Assembly: GCA_002254395.1 (NCBI GenBank)
Contig: NJDN01000017.1
Span: forward strand, 1-8,054
DNA length: 8,054 bases
Source: Candidatus Pacearchaeota archaeon ex4484_71
GTDB lineage: Archaea; Nanobdellota; Nanobdellia; Pacearchaeales; GW2011-AR1
Direction: 5' to 3'
Shown: positions 1-5,186 of the stretch, in pieces
How the letters are laid out: each line of letters starts with the position of its first letter
Numbering within the stretch: the stretch's first letter is position 1
Position numbers and translations under genes: made by a program
Notes under the pieces: generated by a model
Databases searched by the model: none
Seen by the model: the letters and a program-made list of their open reading frames with translations, nothing else
What the model was told of the DNA's origin: nothing

Positions 1-588
1 GATGTAATAGAGAACTGTTATAACACCGGAACAATGATAATCAACTACCAAGCTGTTTGGACGTGGGACCCGGACAATTGTTTTGAATCTGAAGATAGTT
101 GCTTAAGCAATATCGGTCCTGGTCAAGGAACTTCATGTATAGAAAGAACATCTGGAGGAGAGACATGTTGGAGTGTTACAAATTCTGACTACAACACGTG
201 CTTGGACTATCAAGAAACAATGGATTGTTCGGCAGGATCAGAAGGAGATTTGGGAAGTGATGGAAGTGGCAATGGAAGCTCTTCCACAAGAGAATGGTAT
301 CAAAAACCTTGGTTCTTAATATTGCTTGCGGTAATAATAATTCTCCTAATATTGTTAATATGGTTTATATTATATAAAAGAAAAGAGAAAGTGGATGAAG
401 AAAAAAGGTTATTTGGGAATAAAAACAACCTCTACAATCTTTTAAACTATATAGATAATGTTAAGAGAAGAAAGATGCCTGATGAAGAAGTGAGAAAAAG
501 CCTTAGAAAGTCAGGGTGGACCCCCGAACAGATAAGATATGCCATGAAGAAATACTCAAAAAACAAAAATAGTTTGAAAAAGAAGTAA
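1..588 (+). CDS. Cys-rich single-pass membrane protein, 3' part
   Basis: The reading frame is open from base 1, so this is the C-terminal 195 residues of a protein that starts upstream; the first ATG in the window, at 34, is probably internal. The visible outer part is polar and aromatic-rich with seven cysteines, the spacing expected of a disulfide-bonded extracellular domain. A Gly/Ser/Asp linker follows, then one strongly hydrophobic segment (about residues 92-113 counted from the ATG at 34). A basic stretch (YKRKEK) comes right after it, which by the positive-inside rule puts the C-terminus in the cytoplasm. The roughly 70-residue tail is charged and helical and ends with a GWTPEQIRYAMKK element, a short helical tail type that I recall from DPANN membrane proteins. 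I recognise no enzyme domain and cannot name the protein. It is probably a surface protein. It ends 42 bases before oapA and is probably not part of that operon. Confidence 0.75.
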   Translation, partial: DVIENCYNTGTMIINYQAVWTWDPDNCFESEDSCLSNIGPGQGTSCIERTSGGETCWSVTNSDYNTCLDYQETMDCSAGSEGDLGSDGSGNGSSSTREWYQKPWFLILLAVIIILLILLIWFILYKRKEKVDEEKRLFGNKNNLYNLLNYIDNVKRRKMPDEEVRKSLRKSGWTPEQIRYAMKKYSKNKNSLKKK

Positions 589-602
589 GTTCTAGCAAAA
601 GA

Positions 603-610
603 TTAATAAA
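603..610 (+). promoter_or_regulatory. Weak TATA-like element upstream of oapA
   Basis: TTAATAAA is centred about 25 bases before the oapA ATG at 631, the distance expected of an archaeal TATA box driving a leaderless transcript. No Shine-Dalgarno sequence lies between it and the start, which fits leaderless initiation. The region is A-rich, so a match of this quality could be chance. Confidence 0.3.
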
Positions 611-630
611 GAAAAAAAATAAGTAATAAT

Positions 631-1272
631 ATGGCGATAAAAATTTTTAAGAATTTTTTAAAGAAAGTATTTTTTACAATATTCAAGAACAACAAGGAGA
701 TAAAACTTGGTTTTTATGGACCTCCAAACGCAGGGAAGACAAGCCTTGCGAATAGAATATGCAAAGATTTCACGGGAGAAGAGATTGGGAGTGTTAGCAA
801 GGTACCTCATGAAACGCGGAATGTCCAATTTAAGGAAAAAGTGGAGATAAAATATAAAGGAAAAACAATGATGTTTAAGATGGTTGATACTCCTGGAATC
901 GCCACAAAGATAGATTACGAAGATTTCTTAAAATACAAAATAGGTAAAAAAGAGGCGAAGTCAAGAGCAAAGGAGGCAACTCAAGGAATTGTTGAAAGTA
1001 TAAAATGGCTTGATGACATGGATGTCGTCGTCGTAGTGCTAGATTCCACAGAAAACCCATATAATCAGGTAAACATTACAATAATAGGAAATTTAGTTGC
1101 AAGAAAAATCCCAGTTCTGATTGTTGCAAATAAAATTGACCTAAAAAAATCAAAAATAAAGAAGATTGAGGATGCATTTCCAGAGTACGAAGTCGTAGGA
1201 TTGAGCGCCAAATATGGAAATAATCTAGAAGAATTTTACGAAGCAATATTTAAATTGTCAAAAAAGAGATAA
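631..1272 (+). CDS. oapA: Era-like small GTPase OapA/ArvA
   Basis: A P-loop GTPase of the Era-like archaeal OapA/ArvA family. All five G motifs are visible in 213 residues: G1 GPPNAGKT (30-37), G2 Thr in PHETRN (T62), G3 DTPG (86-89), G4 NKID (167-170) and G5 SAK (192-194). The GSVSKVPHETRN segment and the ATKIDYEDF stretch after DTPG are typical of this family rather than of bacterial Era, and the C-terminal KH domain of Era is absent. The first 20 residues form a short basic, Phe-rich amphipathic segment ahead of the G domain and could touch a membrane. In Haloferax the gene sits with oapB and oapC beside the main replication origin, and the GTPase has been linked to extracellular vesicle production. 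Here oapB follows after one base, so the two are surely cotranscribed. Its role in this organism is inferred from the family. Confidence 0.92.
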   Translation: MAIKIFKNFLKKVFFTIFKNNKEIKLGFYGPPNAGKTSLANRICKDFTGEEIGSVSKVPHETRNVQFKEKVEIKYKGKTMMFKMVDTPGIATKIDYEDFLKYKIGKKEAKSRAKEATQGIVESIKWLDDMDVVVVVLDSTENPYNQVNITIIGNLVARKIPVLIVANKIDLKKSKIKKIEDAFPEYEVVGLSAKYGNNLEEFYEAIFKLSKKR

Positions 1273-1273
1273 A

Positions 1274-1687
1274 ATGCCAGCAAAAAAGAAAAAAAGAGGA
1301 CTTGGAAAGATAAAAGGATTTGCAATCCAGTTTTTACCTTACTCCGAGATAAGAAGCCTCGATAGCAATGAAAGAATAAGAAAAATATTGGGAATTGCGT
1401 TGGGGAACAATATTTTGATTTTACAAGGAAGACTAAAAGTGGACGAGGAAACAAGACTTATCGGGGATACAATGGCCATGATAGGTCATGTAAAAGGGTT
1501 TAAGGGAATTGAATTAGCAGTTATATCTGGAAATCAAAATAATACAATCGCGGATAGAATAAGACAAAAAATTGTGAGAACACTTAGCGGGGGAGACCTC
1601 GGAGCAATAACAATAATTGGCCCGGCCACAATTGTTAAAGAAATAAAACGAGACCCAAAAAAGATAGAACTGATGTTGAACAAGTAG
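1274..1687 (+). CDS. oapB: OapB/ArvB family protein (DUF2073)
   Basis: A 137-residue protein of the archaeal DUF2073 family, the standard neighbour of the OapA GTPase. Family signatures: a basic N-terminus (AKKKKRGLGK), AIQFLPYSEIRSLDS (17-31), an ILQGRLKVDEETRLIGDTM block (48-67), and a C-terminal GAITIIGPATIVKEIK block (110-125). No catalytic motif, membrane segment or metal site is visible; it is predicted to be a soluble alpha/beta protein, and its biochemical activity is unknown. Its ATG lies one base after the oapA stop with only a weak purine stretch (AAAGAGAT) as a ribosome site, so translation is probably coupled to oapA. Gene order and tight spacing suggest it acts with the GTPase, perhaps as a partner or regulator, but that is inference. 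Assignment to the family is secure; the function is not. Confidence 0.9.
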   Translation: MPAKKKKRGLGKIKGFAIQFLPYSEIRSLDSNERIRKILGIALGNNILILQGRLKVDEETRLIGDTMAMIGHVKGFKGIELAVISGNQNNTIADRIRQKIVRTLSGGDLGAITIIGPATIVKEIKRDPKKIELMLNK

Positions 1688-1700
1688 TCCCATACAAATA

Positions 1701-1710
1701 TTTTATATAC
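1701..1710 (+). promoter_or_regulatory. TATA-box promoter for oapC-cca
   Basis: TTTTATATAC lies in the 60-base gap between oapB and oapC. An archaeal start site about 25 bases downstream of the TATA centre falls near 1731, leaving a leader of under 20 bases before the ATG at 1748. There is no strong Shine-Dalgarno sequence in that leader. The element suggests that oapC and cca can be transcribed separately from oapAB. Confidence 0.55.
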
Positions 1711-1747
1711 TCTTATTATTTATTATGCTTACGAGAGTTTTATTAAA

Positions 1748-2161
1748 ATGCCACACCAATGTACCAGATGCTCGAGAATAATCCCAAAAGGAAGTAGAGA
1801 GTTGCTAGAGGGGTGTGCGGAGTGCGGGAGCCATTTCTTTTTTTATATAAGGGAAGACCAGCTCGAAAATGCTAGAAAAGATCCTATAAAGATCCCTGAA
1901 CCTCAGAGAAAAGAAATCGAAAAGGATGTAAGAGAAATAGCAGGAATTGAAAAAGAAGACCAGCCTGTAATTCTTGATTTAGAATCTGTACGAATCACTG
2001 GCCCTGGAAAATTCGAAATAGATGTTGTAAACTTATTCAATGAAAAAAGACCCCTAATATACAAATTAGAAGAAGGAAAATACATAATAGACCTTGCAAC
2101 GACTCTCGGCAGATATTCTAAGAAACTCGGAGAGGAAGAACTCAATGAAAAAAAAGATTAG
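1748..2161 (+). CDS. oapC: Zinc-ribbon protein OapC/ArvC
   Basis: A 137-residue archaeal zinc-ribbon protein of the OapC/ArvC family, third member of the oapABC set. The N-terminus has two CxxC knuckles, C5/C8 and C23/C26, which should bind one zinc ion. They are followed by GSHFFFYI, a charged linker rich in Glu/Lys (about 35-72), and a C-terminal beta-rich domain with ESVRITGPGKFEIDV and a YKLEEGKYIIDL block that is typical of the family. Starting at 1748 gives the expected MPHQCTRC beginning. Unlike the oapA-oapB pair, it is separated from oapB by 60 bases with a TATA box, while its 3' end overlaps the start of the CCA-adding enzyme gene by 17 bases. Function is unknown; nucleic-acid or protein binding is plausible for a zinc ribbon. 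The family call is confident. Confidence 0.9.
   Translation: MPHQCTRCSRIIPKGSRELLEGCAECGSHFFFYIREDQLENARKDPIKIPEPQRKEIEKDVREIAGIEKEDQPVILDLESVRITGPGKFEIDVVNLFNEKRPLIYKLEEGKYIIDLATTLGRYSKKLGEEELNEKKD
2129..2138 (+). promoter_or_regulatory. Ribosome binding site that sets the cca start
   Basis: GGAGAGGAAG lies inside the end of oapC; its GAGG core ends nine bases before the ATG at 2145. It selects that ATG over the in-frame ATG at 2094 further upstream, and it gives cca its own initiation signal despite the overlap with oapC. Confidence 0.6.
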
Positions 2162-3431
2162 TCTAATTCTAGAGGCAGCCCTAGAGAAGATAAAGCCAGA
2201 TAAAGAAACATTGAATTTCATAGAAAAGAAAACCAGAGAATTTGTACAAAATTCTAAAAAAACTGCAAAGAAATTAAAAATTGATGTGGAAATATTCATC
2301 GGAGGGAGCGTAGCAAAGGGAACTTTAATCAAAAAAGAATTGCACGATGCAGACATATTCTTCAGATTTTCAAAAAAATACCTTGGAAAAGATCTAACGA
2401 AAGAAATGAACAAAATACTGAAAGAGAATTGGAAAAAAACCCAAATACATGGTTCGAGAGACTATTTTAGGATAAAAGTGTCTAATAATTTTTATATTGA
2501 AGCTGTTCCAGTGATAAAAATAAATAAACCCGAAGAAAAAGAGAACATTACAGACCTTTCATACTCCCATGTGAGATACATAAAAAGGAAAATCAAAGAA
2601 AATCCAAACGTCCTAAAGGAAATATTACTCTCAAAAGCTTTTTGCCAAGCAAAAGGAATTTACGGCGCAGAGTCATACATTAAAGGCTTTTCAGGATATT
2701 CTCTAGAGCTCCTTCTTATTCATTACAAAACATTTGAAAATTTTCTAAAAAAATTATCAAAACTAACAAAGGAGAAAATAATAATAGATATTGAAAAACA
2801 ATATCCTGATAAAAAGAGAATCTTGCTAGATATAAATGAATCTAAACTCGAATCCCCGATAATTCTCATTGACCCAACACACAGATACAGAAATGCCTCT
2901 GCTGCTCTTTCTGAGGAAACTTTTAGGAAATTCAAAAGAGAAGCAAAAAAATTCTTAAAATCCCCCTCAATAAGCCACTTTGAACCAAAGAAAACAGACA
3001 TAGACAGAATAAGAAGAAGTGCGAAAAGATCTGGAAATGAGTTTATACTTGTAGAAATTAAAACATCAAAACAAAAGGGAGATATTGCAGGTACGAAGCT
3101 ATTCAAATTCTACAATCATTTTTTAGAAGAATCAAAAAAATACTTTGATATTAAAAACAAGGGATTTAATTACAATAATGAGAAATCTGCAAGATTTTTC
3201 GTCGTTGCTAAGAAGAAAAAAGAGATAATACACGTAGGACCATCCGCAAAAGACCCCCGAAATGTCCAAAAATTCAAAAAAGAACATAAAAGAACATTTG
3301 TTAGAAGGGGGAAACTCTACGCTAAGACAAAACCAGATTTTAGCCTAAAAGCGTTCGTAAAAAAGTGGAGCAATAAAAATTCAAAGAAGATAGAAGAGAT
3401 GTACATTAAGGACCTAAAGATTATCGACTAA
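2145..3431 (+). CDS. cca: CCA-adding enzyme (class I tRNA nucleotidyltransferase)
   Basis: Adds or repairs the 3'-terminal CCA of tRNAs from CTP and ATP without a nucleic-acid template. At 428 residues it is close to the usual archaeal length (about 440). The nucleotidyltransferase head has GGSVAKGT (53-60) and a DAD pair (D68, D70) for metal ions. The body has YGAESYIKGFSGYS (173-186) and DPTHRYRNASAALS (243-256), the archaeal DPxxxxRNxAxALS signature, followed by the tail domains ending in a Lys-rich region. The start at 2145 fits the family N-terminus and the ribosome site at 2129-2138; a start at 2094 would add 17 unrelated residues. Two motif positions look altered: the third carboxylate region reads FYIEAVPV (E119) where Asp is usual, and TDLSYSHV (136-143) lacks the usual Arg after Asp. 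The gene shares its first 17 bases with oapC and its stop codon with the convergent gene. Confidence 0.93.
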   Translation: MKKKISLILEAALEKIKPDKETLNFIEKKTREFVQNSKKTAKKLKIDVEIFIGGSVAKGTLIKKELHDADIFFRFSKKYLGKDLTKEMNKILKENWKKTQIHGSRDYFRIKVSNNFYIEAVPVIKINKPEEKENITDLSYSHVRYIKRKIKENPNVLKEILLSKAFCQAKGIYGAESYIKGFSGYSLELLLIHYKTFENFLKKLSKLTKEKIIIDIEKQYPDKKRILLDINESKLESPIILIDPTHRYRNASAALSEETFRKFKREAKKFLKSPSISHFEPKKTDIDRIRRSAKRSGNEFILVEIKTSKQKGDIAGTKLFKFYNHFLEESKKYFDIKNKGFNYNNEKSARFFVVAKKKKEIIHVGPSAKDPRNVQKFKKEHKRTFVRRGKLYAKTKPDFSLKAFVKKWSNKNSKKIEEMYIKDLKIID

Positions 3432-3775
3432 TTCTTCAAGGGGATATATTTCAAATGAGCAGTGAGATCTGAAACCTCTTCATCAAAAAATTTGGTATCC
3501 CATCCCCTCTCTAAATATTCCTCCCTTAAAGTCCTAAAACCGTTTATTATCGATGACAAATGCTTTCTATTTACTCCAATAGGAGTTCTTCCATCGTAAA
3601 AAAGTGTCCATTCTAAGTGTTCCAATTGGCCATACATCAAAGAAGTTAGCTTTGTTGAAGACCAATTCTGCCTTATTCTTTTATGTTTTTCCAAGATTCC
3701 CTCGGGGCTTTCCAGTTCAATCTTACCGAGTACCTTCACTCCTTTGCTTAGTTTTCTCTTGTTCATCTCTCCCAT
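3428..3775 (-). CDS. Hypothetical protein, 115 aa, last gene of TrmB cassette
   Basis: I do not recognise this family. The protein is soluble and charged, with no cysteines, no membrane segment and no metal-binding motif. The N-terminus is basic (NKRKLSKGVKVLGKIE), the middle has a conserved-looking YGQLEHLEWTLFYDGR stretch (about 49-64), and the rest looks helical, with SSIINGFRTLREEYLERG near 75-92. The start at 3775 is chosen because GAGGAG lies eight bases upstream and because it falls one base after the stop of the TrmB-family gene; an in-frame ATG at 3805 would sit inside that gene without comparable support. This tight junction means it is cotranscribed and probably translationally coupled with the regulator, so it may be part of, or controlled by, the same response. 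Its TAG stop overlaps the TAA of cca on the other strand. Real gene: likely; function: unknown. Confidence 0.7.
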   Translation of the reverse strand: MGEMNKRKLSKGVKVLGKIELESPEGILEKHKRIRQNWSSTKLTSLMYGQLEHLEWTLFYDGRTPIGVNRKHLSSIINGFRTLREEYLERGWDTKFFDEEVSDLTAHLKYIPLKN

Positions 3776-3776
3776 T

Positions 3777-4547
3777 TTATAAACTCCTCTCGAATAAAGT
3801 TGCAAATGCTTCTGAAAAGAAATCCGAATTCAACCAAATTGCAACATCCTCCTTTCCCTTTCCTTTAGATAAGTAAAATAAAATTTCTTTCCTATCCACA
3901 ATAAAAAATTTCGCATCTATCTTTGCTTTGTGCACTTTTATCTTTAATTTTCCAGATATCTGATCTATCAAAAACTTATCTCCATACAAAGCCATCTTTA
4001 TCTTTATCTTTCCTTTCTTCAATATGTTAATAGTTTGACTAAACAACCCTATCTTTGACTTTATTTCTTCTGCACTTGTGCATATGATCACTTCTTTAGA
4101 CGCGCTTTCTATTATCTCCTTAAGATAACTTGTTATATTTGATTTTCCACGAAGTGCCGCAGATAAATCTTCCCTCTTTACAGGATTTATTCCTACATTG
4201 TATAAGCTCTCTAACTTTCCAAACTCGTCTGTATTTTGAATATTCGATAAACCTTTTATTCTTTCCTCTGCCTCCTTCCTTACATTGTTTTTTAATTTCT
4301 CAAGAATTGTTTTTGGTTTTACACCGAGATATTTCACAGGTTTCCCCAGCTTAACAATGGCAAACCCTTTTTTCTCTAAGCTCTCCAAAACATCGTAAGT
4401 TCTAGACCGAGGAACTCCAGAAATTGTTGCAATCTCTCCTGCAGAAGCAGTCCCCTTCCCAAGCAACGCCAGCCAGACCTTGGTCTCGTAAATATTCAAA
4501 TCAAAATAATCCTTTATTTTGGATATTAACTCACTCTTTACTAACAT
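3777..4547 (-). CDS. TrmB-family transcriptional regulator
   Basis: A 256-residue TrmB-type regulator. The N-terminal winged helix-turn-helix spans about residues 12-78, with the recognition region GVPRSRTYDVLESLEKKGF (44-62) typical of the TrmB family. A Lys/Glu-rich helix (about 78-100) follows, which usually forms the dimer coiled coil. The C-terminal half (about 135-256) is alpha/beta, with EVIICTSAE and AKFFIVDRKEILFYLSK, resembling the phospholipase-D-like effector domain of TrmB proteins but without HKD catalytic motifs. TrmB proteins sense sugars or other metabolites in some archaea; the ligand here cannot be read from sequence. It is the middle gene of a three-gene cassette: it overlaps the gene before it by 17 bases, and the next gene starts one base after its stop. 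The GGAGG on this strand is 18 bases upstream of its ATG, too far to be a normal ribosome site, so coupling to the upstream gene is likely. Autoregulation is plausible. Confidence 0.88.
   Translation of the reverse strand: MLVKSELISKIKDYFDLNIYETKVWLALLGKGTASAGEIATISGVPRSRTYDVLESLEKKGFAIVKLGKPVKYLGVKPKTILEKLKNNVRKEAEERIKGLSNIQNTDEFGKLESLYNVGINPVKREDLSAALRGKSNITSYLKEIIESASKEVIICTSAEEIKSKIGLFSQTINILKKGKIKIKMALYGDKFLIDQISGKLKIKVHKAKIDAKFFIVDRKEILFYLSKGKGKEDVAIWLNSDFFSEAFATLFERSL
3784..3789 (-). promoter_or_regulatory. Ribosome binding site for the 115-aa protein
   Basis: On the minus strand GAGGAG sits eight bases before the ATG at 3775, inside the last codons of the TrmB-family gene. It fixes the start of the downstream gene at 3775 rather than 3805 and shows that a non-leaderless start is used inside this operon. 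Confidence 0.65.
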
Positions 4548-5109
4548 TTTCAGTTATTTTCACTTCCTCCATGTAACTATCTAAGAATTTGTCTCCCTTA
4601 AACCCAATTTCTGTTATGTGCCAAAGGGGAATCTTTACTTGCTGAGATAACCCTTCAGGAAGAAATGAAGAACGTACTTCAAAATTTAAAGTATTGTTCT
4701 GGATCTCCTTCAAAGAACCCCATTCCTCGTTCGGAATAACAAATGCTACAGAATTTTCCTCATAATTATTGCTTCGAATCAACTTGGGATGTATCTTGAA
4801 ATATTTCAATTCTCCTTCCTTTACCTTTTGCTTTACACTTGCTCCCAACCTTTTCAACAGACCCTTTCCAAAAGAAAGAGGAATTTCTTTATCCTTCTCT
4901 TTGTAATAAAAACCTATTTCTCTCACATCTTCCCCAAATTTATCAAGAACCTCACTAACAAAATACCGGTAGTTATCTGCCTCCTCTCTCGAACTAAAAG
5001 AATTATTCATATACACAGAATTTTCACTAATTCCAGGGGTCACTCCCCTTCTGGCAGCAGCAGAGACTATATATCTAGTTGCGCCACTCTTCTTAACATC
5101 TTTATCCAT
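4531..5109 (-). CDS. Hypothetical protein, 192 aa, first gene of TrmB cassette
   Basis: I do not recognise this family. The protein is soluble, lacks cysteines, and has no signal peptide or membrane segment. It begins with a basic, Ala-rich stretch (GATRYIVSAAARRGVTPGIS, 9-28), continues with a charged helix-rich part (SREEADNYRYFVSEVLDKFG), a Lys-rich region containing FGKGLLKRLGASVKQKVKEG, and ends with a beta-like half containing IPLWHITEIGFKGD. The ATG at 5109 lies where a TATA box at 5134-5141 would place a leaderless transcript start, which supports both the start and gene reality. The end overlaps the TrmB-family regulator by 17 bases, so the two form an operon. As first gene behind a promoter with a palindrome, it may be the main regulated product, but that is inference. 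No homologue comes to mind and I give no function. Confidence 0.72.
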   Translation of the reverse strand: MDKDVKKSGATRYIVSAAARRGVTPGISENSVYMNNSFSSREEADNYRYFVSEVLDKFGEDVREIGFYYKEKDKEIPLSFGKGLLKRLGASVKQKVKEGELKYFKIHPKLIRSNNYEENSVAFVIPNEEWGSLKEIQNNTLNFEVRSSFLPEGLSQQVKIPLWHITEIGFKGDKFLDSYMEEVKITENVSKE

Positions 5110-5118
5110 TGTATTGTT

Positions 5119-5131
5119 ACTATATAATAGT
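5119..5131. promoter_or_regulatory. Palindromic candidate operator (ACTAT-ATA-ATAGT)
   Basis: A perfect inverted repeat with five-base arms around a three-base centre. It lies between the TATA box at 5134-5141 and the start codon at 5109, where a bound protein would block transcription initiation. The cassette encodes its own TrmB-family regulator, so that protein is the natural candidate to bind. The surroundings are AT-rich and the arms are short, so chance is a real possibility. Confidence 0.35.
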
Positions 5132-5133
5132 GA

Positions 5134-5141
5134 TTTATAAA
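5134..5141 (-). promoter_or_regulatory. TATA box of the TrmB cassette
   Basis: TTTATAAA is preceded on the minus strand by a purine-containing GAAAGC stretch, which could be the BRE. Counting about 26 bases downstream from its centre lands near 5111, two bases from the ATG at 5109, so the transcript would be leaderless or nearly so. No Shine-Dalgarno sequence is present, in agreement. Confidence 0.65.
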
Positions 5142-5180
5142 GCTTTCTATTATGTTGTTTCTATAAAGTAGGTACAGAAT

Positions 5181-5186
5181 GAAAAA
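5181..5186 (-). terminator. Possible oligo-T terminator after presenilin-like gene
   Basis: On the minus strand the TAG stop of the protease gene is followed at once by TTTTTC. Archaeal termination commonly uses short T tracts on the coding strand, and the next gene downstream has its own promoter. The tract is short, so support is modest. Confidence 0.3.

Noticed and set aside
1725..1727. Upstream ATG as an alternative oapC start
   Set aside because: It is 23 bases before the ATG at 1748 and therefore out of frame.
589..1747. A replication origin next to the oap genes, as in Haloferax
   Set aside because: The gaps here are only 42 and 60 bases, with no visible origin-recognition-box repeats and no orc1/cdc6 gene in the window.
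2094..2144. A 17-residue longer CCA enzyme starting at the ATG at 2094
   Set aside because: The extra residues lie fully within oapC, do not resemble the family N-terminus, and a good ribosome site points to 2145.
2723..3106. A 127-codon open frame on the minus strand
   Set aside because: It is antisense to conserved CCA-enzyme motifs including DPTHRYRN; Phe/Ser-rich composition is typical of antisense shadows in A-rich genes.
3776..3805. A ten-residue longer form of the 115-aa protein from the ATG at 3805
   Set aside because: It would lie inside the TrmB-family gene; GAGGAG eight bases before the ATG at 3775 gives a better start.
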